Shown: positions 22,600-35,357 of the stretch, in pieces
How positions within the stretch are numbered: the stretch's first letter is position 1
Layout: each line of letters starts with the position of its first letter
Source: Aphelidium insulamus
Taxonomy: Eukaryota; Aphelidiomycota; Aphelidea; Aphelidiaceae
Length of the DNA stretch: 64,000 nt
Direction: 5' to 3'
Assembly (NCBI GenBank): GCA_036784855.1
Contig: JAZDSV010000012.1
Coordinates: forward strand, 124,001 to 188,000
Notes under the pieces: model-generated
Database searches by the model: none
The model's input: only the letters and a program-made list of their open reading frames with translations
Told to the model about the DNA's origin: nothing
Made by a program: the position numbers and the translations under genes

Positions 22600-24666
22600 A
22601 TGAACGGCCACGACGATGCCGACGACGAATTCGAGCGCCTGTTCGACATGAACGACGCAATGTTCCGTGAAATCGAAGCACAACTATCCCAGTATGATGC
22701 ACCTACGCCGGGTGCGGCGACTCGCGGTCACATCGCCTCGACTGCTGTCGTGAATGGAGCCGGTGGAGGCGCGTTTCATCCAGGCCCGCGACCGCACACG
22801 GCTCCGGCTGCAACGTATTCCACGCGGCAATCATTCGACCAGCAGTACCAAAACGTACCGCAGCCGCCACCTAGCCGGACAGTTACCAGCGCAGAGGCAC
22901 CAACGCGCGTCAGAGACACAATGCCCGACGCGGCCACCATTGTCGAGTTGAATCGCGTATGATCTCACTTCCAGACCATTTAGCCACAAAAGATTTTATA
23001 CCACAGCTTAAACGAGAGGTGGCGGCTCTGTCTGAGGAGCGGGAGCGTCTCATGGCGCGCACTCGAAGCAAAGACGGTGAAGTGAGCATTGTGCGGCAAA
23101 ATTTGCAAAAGGTATGTTGTCATAAGCGCCGAGGTCCCCAGTTGATCCATCCATGCCTGTATAGACGGAAGCGGAAAATGCATTGCTGCAAGAGCAGCTT
23201 AACAACATGCGCCTGGCACAGCAACAAACCGCCGAGCAATTCAAGGCTGATTTGGACCGCGAGACTAGCAGGCTGCGAACACAGCTACTGTTTCAAGCTC
23301 AGGTACCTGCCATTTTACTAAGCGGACAATGGTAATCTTGGTTTAGGAGCGAGTTTCGTCTGTTAATGCTGCCGCAAGCAGCGACTCTAGTGCCCGACGC
23401 AGTGTGGCCGCGGCGTCAACAAGCACGGTGTCCGCCGCCGTGCAGACACAGCCAGTCGGCACCGTAATAAGTGCAGCGACAAAGTTTAAACGGCGATTTA
23501 ATTTCCGACCTTGTCCGCCGTCGAACCTCTTTGCCAAACTGAGCAGCCAGTTGACCCGCCTGGTATTACAATATTCTGAGCAGGATGCACACGGGCAATT
23601 CTATCGCGACAAGCTTCTGCCTGCCATTTGCGGCTCAGAGACGTCGACAGCTTTGCGATTCACGGATATTTTGAAATGCTTGGAATATTCCGCAATCCAA
23701 GGCCACCCTGCAGTCGGTTCCAGCGCGGCAGCTCTGTTACTGTGTCTCATTCGTGGCGACAACTCCGGTAATGTGTACATCTCGCACTCTACTTCATTGT
23801 CGGCACTCATTGCCGCTTCGGCTATCATTGACGATGATGAGTATCAACGCCACACTGGAATGCTTTTGGCTCTCCTTACCAATCGCTTGCCGGCTCATGC
23901 TGGAGGCAAATGGCAAGTTCATTCGACAATTTAATACCAACTGATATTTACTCTTGTAGCTCGCTTTGCATAGACTTACAAGTGCACCATCGGCGTATTG
24001 TTCGCAGCAAAGGCGCGAAATATTTTGTGCATCACTTGCGCGTACTCCAAGTTGCACTGAAGCGCAACCATTGCTACATCCTTGACCCAGATGCTGGTGA
24101 GCAACGAGCGGCGCTCGCAAGGATCCTCACAGCTAACGATGTACGAAACATGCATGTAATGGTTCTACATGCGCGGAGTTGAGCTTTAGATGAAATGTCG
24201 AGTGCGGCGACAAACTGTACACGTATTGCGAATGATATTGAGCAAATGCAATACACCAGGCAGCGCCCGCGATATTATATCTGCCGCATTGCCTACCGCG
24301 CTGGGCTCTCTGCATCAACTAGTCAACTCGCCGCTGCCTGCCAAAGAAGAAGTTTTTTCCATTGCCGAAACTCTCTATCTTGTAATTGACATGTTTAAAG
24401 TGCTTGCATCACGCGTGCTATGGCAGAAGGCTCTTCGTGACCTTGCGGTACAATTGTCCCCCAAACAAGAATCGCCTCAATATCCCCTCAATGTAATCTA
24501 CTCACCAATTCTTCTCAAATTGATATCGTCGAAAAACTCTTATTCGCCCCTGGGCACTGTCATTTACGGTTTGTGAAGCGGAGAATTTTTCTACTTGTTG
24601 ACCATACTGATAGAATGTGCTGTGGAATTGAAAACTGCTCTGGATGCTGGCGAAGGTGCAACATAA
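22600..24666 (+). CDS. ATRIP/Lcd1-like checkpoint protein
   Basis: Candidate ATR-interacting protein. The N-terminus is acidic and helical (DDADDEFERLFDMNDAMF), resembling the RPA70N-binding acidic motif of ATRIP. A low-complexity Pro/Ala/Thr stretch follows, then a coiled coil over three exons (EVAALSEERERLMARTRSKD, GEVSIVRQNLQK, TEAENALQEQLNNMRLAQQ), where DGEVSIVRQNLQKTEA parallels the NGEIKILRDSLHQTES of ATRIP. The C-terminal half is helical HEAT-like sequence split by several introns, ending LDAGEGAT with TAA at 24664-24666. ATRIP homologs diverge fast, so the call rests on layout and the short coiled-coil motif. Just upstream of the ATG is an A-rich run (22576-22600). Its 3' end is 9 bases from the convergent TPR gene. 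Confidence 0.52.
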
Positions 24667-24675
24667 CAAATGTCT

Positions 24676-27600
24676 TTATACAGTGCGACTATAATGTTGT
24701 AGCTCTTCCTTGAGTAGGTCGCGTGTTTCATTCAAATCTGCGAGCTGAATCTTGCTCAGTACAGACAAGCGCCGGATTCGTTTCGCTTGTTCTGGCTCCA
24801 AGGATAACGCTCGCTCCAAGTCCAAAAGTGCCAATGGATGTCTGCCTGTTGCTTGGAATAATTTGGCTCGATTAATCAAAACCACAAATGGCGAGCTGGT
24901 CCGTGACAGAGCGTCATTAAAATCATTCTCCGCTCGATTATACTCTAATATTTAAAGCTGTGAGAATGGTTCTTTATACTTTCTACTACCTTTTAGTAGA
25001 CTGTAGGTGATTCCGCGATTCAAGTAGGCCATGGCGTCTCCAGGGCGCAAATTCAGCACCTGCACAAGTATCAGTTATAGCAACGAAGAAGCCAGGTCTC
25101 TCACTTTTGTGTAGCAGTCCACGGCAAAGTCCAATTGATTGTACGCCAAATAGAGATTGCCGAGATTAAAATGCGGGAGCGCAAGTTGGGGATTATTTTT
25201 AACCGCGCGGCGAAAATCTGCTGCCGCGCTCAAATTGTCGCCACGAGCTTGATGCACGACCCCACGGTTTGCGTACAGCTCGGCGTTGTCAGGATCAATT
25301 TCCTTGACGGTTATTTCTTGGTTACAAATGTATAAACATACAAGCGCGTCAGACAAATCAGTCATCGCTGATGAGATTTCGCCCTGCATCAAGTAAATGA
25401 CGGCCCGGCCTTGAAGAGCAGTCACACATCTACGATCAACTCGTAGGGCGGAATTCAGACAGCGCATTGCCTACATTACGGGCACCTTAGATCAATAATT
25501 ACCAAAGGCAGCAAACCTTATCATAGTCTTGCTCTAACTGATACGTTAACGCTAGATTAACAAACGCCGCGCTCGACCGTGCTTGAAGTGCCAAGACAGA
25601 GCAGAAACTTTTTCGCGCATCAGCATTTTGAGCCAATTTAATTTGAAGCTGGCCTCTTTGCATTATAAGCTGAGTCTTGATGGGATTTTCTCGGTTTAGC
25701 TGCCAAAATGATTTGCAAGATTAGTTTTCATACACTAACTTACCAATTTAAGAGTAGCTACGGCAGCTTCCAAATTTCCCGATAGAACACGACAATGGAC
25801 GATTAAACCGTCGATATCAATTTGAGAAAACTTGGCATCTTTTCGAATAATATTGAGGTCTGTAACTGCGCTTCCGAATTCCTTCAATATGCAGTATAGC
25901 ATTGCGCGGCAAAAGTAAGCGACCTAATATCATCACTATAATACGATTGTTGATGCATAAATTACGTACATGATTCGTAGGAGAAAGAAGTATGACGACG
26001 CTGTAATCTTTGACCGCTTTGTCTAGCATATTCATCTTTCTATACAAGGTTGCTCTTTTGTAGTAAATCGATGGTCGAGTTGGATCAACTATCAACGCCT
26101 TGGAATAATCTTGTATGGCATCCAAATTATTGTTCGTCTTTATAAACAGAGCAGCTCGAAGCAATAGTGCCTGCAAGTTTGTCGGACAAAGTTTAAGCGC
26201 GCTGTCACAGTCCACCAAAGCCTCAGCATAATTTTCTACAGGTTGTATTTCTTGTTATTACATATAATGAGCGTACTTTTTTTATGGTAATAAGAAGCAC
26301 GCAATATGTAGGCTTCCCAATGGCCAGGATTCAGCCGGATCGCATGCGAAAGATCTTGTACGGCTTTTGGGGCCTTCAATTTCAGGCGATAGGTTCCCTT
26401 TTGATACAAGTAATTGGCATTTCTTCGATCAACTTTCAAGGCAGCTCTAGTATCATCCAATGCACGAATAAAATCTCCTTGCAGCGCCCAGCACTTTGCT
26501 CTTAGCGAAAACCAATGATCAATAGATCCGTGGTCGCGTTTTTCCAACTGGCCATCAATCACCGCAATGGCAGCTGTTGTCAGTAAATAGTTGATCGCAT
26601 AATAGATAAGCCTACCGTCAACCATCCCGCATTTCAAAAAAGATTCTACTGCCAAGCTCGCATTTGGCCCGTCAAGCGCCTTGTTTGCTTCAATGTCTGC
26701 ACTGAACAAACTTGCCAAGTCTTGATGCAAGTCGCACAACAGCATCAGAGCATATCTCTGGCGTGTGTGAAGAGGGTCGATGTAAAATCAATTTACCTGC
26801 ACGTCACTAAGCTGAGAGGAATTGGCGACGCGTAGCGCCGAATTAAGATCTTTTCTGGCGTTGTCGGCCTTGCTAACAAAAGTAAATTTTCATCATGCTG
26901 AACAGTCTCGTCCCACCTGGCGCGAAAGAGAAGCTTGGCGCGTCCAATATAAAGCGAAAACCTCGAAGGACACATCAGTATTGCGCGGTTATAATCACGG
27001 AATGCCATATCCAAGTACGAACGACTTTTGGCAGACGACGTAGGTTTACGATCGGTTGACAAATCCCGGAGTTCATGCAACTGTTCATATATGTTGGCTC
27101 GAAAAATCAGGGCCTGTACCATTCCAGGATCTGAAATTGGCGCTAAGTAGCAAAACTATCAACTTGTTATTTACCGCGGTTTAGTAGTATGTTCATGTGC
27201 GCCAATGAGCCAGCAAGATCTTTTCTGGCAACCAAAAACAGTGAGCCGAGACTGTAATGGATGGAATGGAGACTGGGCTCCAAATCCAAAACTGGAGGTT
27301 GAATTTGAGCAATACCCTTTGCAAGAAAATACCTTCAGTATAGTCCGATATGGCGCTCTCATATTGGCGTGTTCGTTCATAACACATGGCTATAGCGTTA
27401 CTCTTACGTTCATGCCATTAAAATAAAAATAATACCCCGATTAAGCAGAATATGAACACGGCTATTCGCAGGGCTTAGCATTAGAGACACTGTCAAATCC
27501 TCGATTGCTTTCGATACATTCCGCTCACGCAGCAATACTCCGCGGTAGTAAAATGGGTTAAACTCATTCGACCCTAAGTAACACGCTTGATTCAAGTCCT

Positions 27601-30172
27601 GTGTATATGCATTGTGTCAAACGGTGCCAACTATTACAACTATGCATACCTTTAATGCCTCGCCCCATTTGCCCATATTTGCTAGGGCCCTTGCGCGGAC
27701 AATCAATGCATCCACATTATGTGCGTCGCGTCGCAGCACTTCATCAACTGTTTTCCTAGCCTCGAGCCAGTTGCCTCGATCCAGCTCATATACGGCGACG
27801 CGGTGCCACGCAACAATATTCGTGGAATCGAATAAGCAAACTAGTTTGTAATCTTCAACAGCTTTGAACGTTTCCTGACGGCATCCATCATTATCAAGCG
27901 GTCGATCTAGGCATCACTTACACCGGCTTTCTCTAGCAAGCCAGCTCGTTCAAAGTACAGTTGCGGATCAGTTGATCGCAAGTATAAACTTTGATTGTAA
28001 CAGGCGATCGCAGCGGCCGACTGACCTAATATCACGTGAATAGATGGACACCCGTCACTTTGTGGACGCACCAGTTTCCGCAAGCAACCGCGCTTTAGTG
28101 ATCCAGGCAGGAACATGGCCTCGTTGCCGTTTGATAATTTCATCCAAGTCGTTTACTGCGTCCACGAGCCGATGATGTTTTACGTAAATCTGCTGGCGAA
28201 GCCAGAGATCATCGACGCTCATGACATCTACGCGGCATCAATAAATTTGGCCCTGCCTCACCTTCTACTGACCAGCCACGATAAAGTTGTTCAGCGTCTT
28301 GAGCGCATCGTATGTGTCGCCAGCAAAAGCTTGCAGCAGGGCTAGCTCTCGAGCAGCTTGAATGGGTGGGTCATCCATGTTATCAGTTAATGACGCTTGC
28401 AATTCCAGAACCCGGCCGTTCTGGTCAACATCGATAGTTGGATAGTTTATGAGCGGATAATTGTCGTCAGATGTTTTCTTATTGAGTGTTTTTCGCTGCA
28501 ATTCGTGGAAGAAATCAGACTCTTGAGCCAAGGAACTTGGATGAGAAGGCCCGGCGACATGGTGCAAATACTTGTTCTTTTGCGCCAAATTTAGCTTTGA
28601 GACAATTTTTTCGATCAGTTTGGCGTTCAGGCAGGGAAACTGCGATTCAGGCATACTGGCGTTGACGGTGGAGATCACATCAGGCGAGGCAAAAAGCTGT
28701 GATGATTCTGCACTGGCGGTAAACCCTTGACTCAATTTGCTCTCCGAAACTCCTTTCGTGAATCTTATAGAAAGATAGGATTGCTTCAGCTTGTCGCCAT
28801 TACTCGAGACCGCAAGCAAACTTTGGCTCGAAGTGGCACTCGACACTTCGTCCCTGAGCCCCGAGATCATTAAGCGCGGTATCGATATCGGACTAAAAGA
28901 TTCTTTACTTCCCGAAAGATCAATGTTGGTAGTCACGGGTGGCGCTTGCAATCTTTCCGTCGACATTACATCAGTAATCTCATGGATTGATCTATCACTC
29001 CGCGGTGTAGCATATTCGCCAGTGCCATCAGTTTCATCGTCCGTCGGGCTATCTTCTTTAGTAGATTCTCTGTTGTCATTGATTACAAATTCTCGGTCAA
29101 ATATATCGTCGAATTTGTTAAATTCCGAGAAAGAGTTTTCAGCAATACCTTGATCGACCACTTGATCTTCACTGGGTAGGTCGGCTACTGTCTCTTGAAC
29201 CGGTGGCAAGGTCACATCCTCGGGAATAACATTAATTCGCGCTGGAGCAGCATTCCATTTGTAGTTTGCCACAGAGTGCCCAATTATCTTGACGGTAAGC
29301 GACAAAAGTGTGGTGATTGTTAACGCACCTGCAAAGGAGTCAAGTCTTCCTTCTCATCATCTGATGTCAGCAATTGCCGCGAGTGATCTTTGCGCTTTTC
29401 TGATGGCATTTGCATCACTGGTCGTGCAGGCAGTGATGCTAGCTTCACCTTTTGCACTACCAATGTCGCTAAAGGAATAAGCACGTGACACGGAGAAAGT
29501 TGAAGGTTCTTCGTACATTGTAGCAAACGAGACTTGGATGCCCTGTCGGGCGTCGGTGCCAAATTTTCCTTGACCAACTCGATCGTAAACACATCCGCTT
29601 TATCGTTGAATGCCACAGCTGCTGTAGTGTCATTTGTGCTCTGCGGAGCCTCTGTGACATTGCTGGAATCAAATTCGGTCAAGTCCACAGAATCCAAATC
29701 GACGCCCAGACTCTTGGCCTTGTCAGCCAAACTGCGGCGTATAGCAACGGGATCAAGTCTTCGCGGACATTCTTCCGCGTTCGTGATGTTTATGCGGCGT
29801 GATGGCGCGGTCGATATCGGCGGCAGCGTTGACTTTCCAATGCAAACAGGTGGCGTAATGCTGCGACGTTGTACAGTCACGGAATTGGACTTGGCACCGA
29901 TTTCTCTTCGTAGCTGCATGCTCTTTTTTTGATCTTGGCTCCTCAGTGGTGGTGCTGGCCGTCTGTTGATGTCGACATCGGGGACAGCGGCATCGGGAGC
30001 ATTGCCGTCCCATATCAGAGCCAACACATCGTCCCCGACCAGCGCAGCCAGATCCAGAGGAATATCTGCCTGATAAGAGGGGGACTGTATCGCCAGCCAT
30101 GCGGAAACAGCAAGTACCAGAGTCAAAGTCGAAGCCGGCATCGCCGAGTCGGCTTATCTTTGGCGTGGGCAT
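24676..30172 (-). CDS. Large TPR-repeat protein (TTC6-like)
   Basis: About 17 or more small exons. The N-terminal third is disordered, acidic and Ser/Thr/Pro-rich (28265-30172). The rest is a long array of tetratricopeptide repeats: typical units are NAELYANRGVVHQARGDNLS, LPHFNLGNLYLAYNQLDFAV, PSIYYKRATLYRKMNMLDKA and HWEAYILRASYYHKKS. The last repeat reads PFVVLINRAKLFQATGRHPL-like and the tail ends HYSRTV. The repeat style and overall plan recall TTC6-type proteins, but this is a loose match. The start at 30172 (MPTPKISRLGDAGFDFDS) is joined over a 52-nt intron to DIPLDLAALVGDD. A frame that looks like a signal peptide (from 30141) is inside that intron. Neighbour of TMEM67 in tandem; a role at the cilium is possible but not shown. 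Confidence 0.75.
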
Positions 30173-30324
30173 AATTGTGTCACTGTTTGACAACTGGATA
30201 TAAATATGTTTACCCATGAACATATTCACGTAAGGGTATTCACAGCCATAGCTGTCTCGCGAGCCACAATAAATGAATTACAAGAAACTCTATAAAATTT
30301 CCATTAATAGGGCCGGTTCGTGCG

Positions 30325-33300
30325 TCACATTATGAATCTAGAATCGAGTGACTTCTGGCCAAGATTTCGCTGGGAGTAATGGCGCCTGAAAAATCTGATG
30401 ACCAGATCGACTGCTCCAACTACGATTGCGGCAACAATCGGCCCATTGCCGTGCACATCCAGAATGTTGTACAACAAGGCATACATGATGAAAAAATCGA
30501 GCTCTAAACCGGCCAAAAGTAGGTTGCTGTGCGGTTCACTCTCGCCTACTGTGATTATACTGGACACACCATAGCAGCACAGAGACATCACCATGACCAC
30601 CAACCTTTAAACATTACTATTCCCTCGGTCAGATCTGGAGCTGGGCCAAACCACTTCTCCGTACCAATTGCTCTACGAATCTTGTACCGAAACTCCTTTA
30701 AGCCATTGTCCACAAACGCGCTGAGCATTTTCTCAACTGTAAACGCTGGCTTTAAGCCGCCCTGCTGCGCTGCATTCGAGCGATCTCGAATCTGAGTCAA
30801 TGAGGCCTCGCTGCCTATCCCAATATAAGTCGAAGCTGCAAAATATTCTATGATGACTTACGTATGTTCAACCTGTCTCGCCCCTGAAACGAAAAAAATT
30901 AGTTTATCAAAGGAAGTCGACCCTCCTACCGTTTTGTTGTACAGCCCGTCAAACACTTGGCGAAACGGATCGGTAACAAATAGTTCAAATGCTTGATCAT
31001 CGCTCTCATCAAGTCCACGTTTTGCCACCATATTTTTCTAAGCTGTTTTAGAAATTCTGCTTCGTATCATAAATCTTGATACCTCTTCTTTTGAAAGGTT
31101 GTGAACCATGTCGGTCATGTCAGTGTCGGAGAACGGATGCACCGACCGGCCATGCAAGTAGTATCCGTGGAAACGTGAGTCCAGCACAAACATGCTAATG
31201 TTGCACAGAGACAACAGGTCGACAAACTGCAACAACCTGTGCGTGTAGAATCGGCTGTACAGCAAATGGTATGCCAGCGCCTGTATCACGATTATTTGCT
31301 GTACAGCGAGTTATCTAGTGTACCTGAGCTAAATATAGTCCACTCCACACCAGACAATTGATCGCAAATAATAGAATCGAATTGACGTTCCCCACTGCAG
31401 AGGTGTCCATGCGGGGGTAAGGCACGGCCAGTGTGCGTGTCGACCAATACACCATTACCAGAATCATTCCAGCTAATGTCAAGTTCAGGCTGACTCGGCG
31501 AAATGTCTGAATGAATGACTTAGTCAGAAATCATGTTTATCTTGTTCACTAACCTGAAGCCTGCACCATTCATTGATCACGAGTACTCGGCGCCACAGAC
31601 TTACTGGGCATTGCGTGTCTTGCTCTTCGTTGCTTACATTAAGCAGTTTGCCTCGCGATTTTTCCCAGTCGAGAAATATTACGTCGATAATGCATTGCTG
31701 ATGCATGCGAGACAAAATGTGCGCCAACTATTGGTTGTGTAAAATGACGTGTTTGGGTATCACAGTAACCGCCCAAACGTACCGAGCATGCAAATGCAAC
31801 ATACAAGACAGCATCAAATACTTGTAGAGTGTACGAATCGTTTGGTACCAAGAGCACACTGTCTTCTTGAGCCTTGAATGCGATAAACCAGTAGAAACAA
31901 ATCGAGAACAGAAGACCAAAGAGGACGTATGACAATATTTGTGCCGCTATCAGTGCCCATGCGATCAGGGACTACAAGCGGAAACGTCAATCGATTAAAT
32001 TAAATTGCCACCCATTCAAATACCGTCAGCGTTATCGGTTCAGTAGGCAGGGCAGTTTGTCGATCACGTCTTCTAATTATGTAGACAATCAACAACGCGG
32101 CTGCAACGCCGAAAATGATGGACACTGTGGCCAGGCTGGAGAAAAACTTTGCCGTGGTATCTGAAGCACTGTATACGGTTGCAAATGTAAATTTGATGCT
32201 GGACACAACAGTTGTATCGTCTCGAGATAAAGAGCTGTACAGTCGCTCCGCAAACGCCAATTCCAGCGATGGAAGTAAAATAGTGGCAGGATCGCCGGAG
32301 GACACCGGTATACTAACGGATTACAATTACTCAACATGACAATTCATGGACACCAACCGCAGCGTGATGGATTGCGCAACTCGAACAACACCGCTAGCGC
32401 CCGTGCCAACATTGTCGACGAGAATGAATCGCCGCACAAGCACGGCGCTGCTGTCTGCAATCTGATTAACAGTAACTGCACCGTTCTTCATTCGCATCAT
32501 TCGAACAGGCACCGGAATCAGCGCCGAACCAGATAACAGAACTAGCAGATCAGCACGAGTTGAATATTTTATAGGTACACTTGCATAGCTCATAAAACGT
32601 AGAATCACCGTGGGACGCAACAATATCCAAGATATTCATCGAACAAGTGACGGAGAAAGACTGTCCAATACGCAGAAAAGCTCGCCTGCTGGCCGAATCG
32701 ACGGGACAAAACTAACTCGTGAGCAATTGCGAAAAAAGTGCCGCGCATACATGGAACTGAGAGTCCAACGTGGAGAAACCAGTAAAATTCCCGTCCAGCG
32801 TATACGACGCCAACACAAACGTGAGCGACTGGGAGTGTTATCAATTGAGGTGAAATGAATGTATAAACAGTGTACATTTGAACTGGTGCCCAGTGGCGGA
32901 CGAAACTGCAATGGTGTCGATGCGTCCAGGGCCGATGCCGCAGTTGCCCCGGAAAACATGCCATAGAAGAGCCACGGTAAATCATTTGGTCTGAGCAACT
33001 GAGCATTGTTTATGCATGTGTGTATGTTACCAGGCTACCTTTCCGCACTCCCCGATAGGAGGCCGCGCTCCTTGGCAATTGTTTGATACAATGCACATGC
33101 ACTGGTTGACAGGTCATAGTTTTGCAGCACGCAAAAGTTGCTCAGAGTCTCGCACGCCCGCGCAAATTTCAAATACTGCTCCAGTTAAAGCCATACAATA
33201 TGCACACCTAGTGAATAAGGTCACGAACCCGGCACGATATGGCCACCGAGACAAATCTCTGCGCCAGCAAGTCCGACTTGAAAGTTTGCGACACCGAAGT

Positions 33301-34259
33301 CGTCGACGCCGTGGTCACGTCCTGCAGAAGTCAACAGGCGCCATTGAATGCGCGCATGGAGCATGTACGTACACTGTACGTAATCAGTCCATCGCTTCCG
33401 CCGGGAAAGTCGGAATTGACTCGCGCCACCACCGTCTGGTCATAGCAGGTTCCATTTTGCTACGCGTATGGAGATGAAGGTATGGCTGCTGGTGGAGGCT
33501 AGTCAGTTAGCTCACGCACCACCAATGTGTTGGCGGGACATGTGCAGACGTATTTGCCGTTGGACAGCGACGCCGTCATTGTCGGGTCGGGACACTGCAC
33601 GCACGCATCGCCCGCGCCGTCCGGATAAGAGTTGGGCGCACACGACAGGCACTGCGCTGTGCTGAGTGGTGCGCCGGAACTGCTGCGCTCCACTGCGGCG
33701 CCGTCAATGATGCTGCAGCCAGTCAGTGCGACTGTGTGCGCGCGTACCAAAGACTTGGCCCGCGGGACACGAGCAAGCAGCGGCCGTCTGGGTCGCCGGG
33801 CAGCTCAGACAGAATGACCGGTCTGCCGACGAGGTCTACGCAGTCAGCACCTGGTTTGGGTGGTGGGCACGCCAACACGCACATTGTTGCCGCTGGAGCA
33901 TGGCTGGCAGCTGCGAGAAACAGTGACTGCGCCACTCCCCGATGCCGTCGACACCGTGCGCGACTCTGTGTAGCCACGCCGACACCGGCACACTCCTGCA
34001 TGGCAGCACAAGTCAGCCACGTTATGTCGCCGATATGGTCAGTGAACGTGCCGCTCCCAGCATCGAACTCTTGCGTGCTCAGGGGACATTGCGTGCAGGT
34101 CAGAGTCTGCGCATCCAGATAGGCCCCGACACTCGAACACTGCACCGGCAACCAGGTGGCGGTATCCACGCTGGCCACCGGTGATATGACGGCCGTGGCA
34201 GCTGTGATGCCCGCATTGGCAGCCAGTAAGAGCAGCGGCCATAGAAGTTGGCGGGGCAT
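30325..34259 (-). CDS. TMEM67: Meckelin (TMEM67), ciliary transition-zone receptor-like protein
   Basis: Meckelin sits in the MKS module of the ciliary transition zone; losing it causes Meckel/Joubert syndromes in humans. The start at 34259 gives a clear signal peptide (MPRQLLWPLLLLAANAGITA), preferred over Met 34304. A Cys-rich ectodomain follows with paired cysteines (LDAQTLTCTQCP, CLSCAPNSYPDGAGDACVQC, YVCTCPANT). Further landmarks are DLPWLFYGMFSG, RRFILVDNVG, YWFIAFKAQEDSVLLVP, IDVIFLDWEKSRGKLL with LWRRVLVINEWCRLQ, QFVDLLSLCNISMFVLDSRF then HGYYLHGRSVHPFSDTDM, and the C-terminal LGQKSLDSRFIM matching GQKNLASKTLVDQRFLI. Several hydrophobic segments form the membrane part. About 12 short introns. 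This is strong evidence that the organism has a cilium. Confidence 0.95.
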
Positions 34260-34525
34260 ATGTGTGTAGTGATTGTATCTCTTGGCAAATGCAGTTGCCG
34301 ACACGCGCCCAACATCTTTCCGCCGTGGCGGTGGGCGCGCTGGGTCCGCCCGCTTACACAGATGGAGGCGGATGGACGTGTTCCAGAAGGCTTGACGGTA
34401 CGGCCTGCTGCTAGCATTGACGGCCAGTTGCGCTCAACGCGCGCGTAGACGTCCATGTTGCGTGCAAGGCATATCCAAGCGTTTTGCGTGAACGGTGTCT
34501 GACTTACGTGCCACCATGCATGCGT
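34260..34525. other. Upstream region of TMEM67
   Basis: Sequence between the TMEM67 start and the microsatellite. The TMEM67 frame stays open to a Met at 34304, but beyond that no conserved coding signal is seen. Likely promoter/5' UTR. Confidence 0.4.
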
Positions 34526-34748
34526 GCTGCGTATGTATGTATGTATGTATGTGTGTATGTATGTATGTATGTATGTGTGTGTATGTATGTATGTATGTGT
34601 GTATGTATGTATGTATGTATGTATGTATGTATGTATGTATGTATGTATGTATGTATGTATGTATGTATGTATGTATGTATGTATGTATGTATGTATGTAT
34701 GTATGTATGTATGTATGTATGTATGTATGTATGATGTATATATGTGTG

Positions 34749-34784
<36 letters not shown>

Positions 34785-35331
34785 TGTATGTGTGTATGTG
34801 TTTATGTATGTATGTGTGTATGTATGTATGTATGTATGTATATTTGTCTATAGTTGGATGTATGTATATGTATGTATGTGTGTATGTCTGCCATAGTTGG
34901 ATGTATGCATGGGTATATGTATCGTTCCTTGTACATAGTTGTGTATATATATATACAAGAAAAGTTAACTTGAAACACGGGTAAATTAGTCATTAGTTAG
35001 TTGTGTTGTCGGCTTATCTGATTTGTGTGTGCTACTTGTATCTCGATGTCTATAGTTGGATGTATGTATGTATATGTGTATGTATGTATGTATGTATGTG
35101 TGTATGTATGTATGTGTGTGTGTATGTATGTATGTATGTATGTATGTATGTATGTGTGTATGTGTGTATGTATGTATGTGTGTATGTATGTATGTATGTA
35201 TGTATATTTGTCTATAGTTGGATGTATGTATATGTATGTATGTGTGTATGTCTGCCATAGTTGGATGTATGCATGGGTATATGTATCGTTCCTTGTACAT
35301 AGTTGTGTATATATATACAAGAAAAGTTAAC
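34526..35331 (+). repeat. (TATG)n microsatellite region with duplicated module
   Basis: Mostly TATG tetranucleotides (34530-34845 and 35060-35205) with scattered TGTG variants and a TATATA interruption near 34735-34755. Embedded are two near-identical modules, 34841-34969 and 35205-35331, each running from tatttgtctatagttgg to aagaaaagttaac and differing by about one TA unit. A third partial copy of tctatagttggatgtatg lies near 35048. The long open frames here (repeated MYVC/YIHT) are artefacts of the repeat. It fills the space between divergent TMEM67 and the TAF1C-like gene. Confidence 0.95.
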
Positions 35332-35357
35332 AATGAGCAGTCGCTACGCTGTTCCGC

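Noticed and set aside
34484-35330. Long frames of repeated MYVC or YIHT residues
   Set aside because: They are translations of the TATG/CATA microsatellite in every frame; no non-repeat coding sequence supports them. The same holds for 62654-63086.
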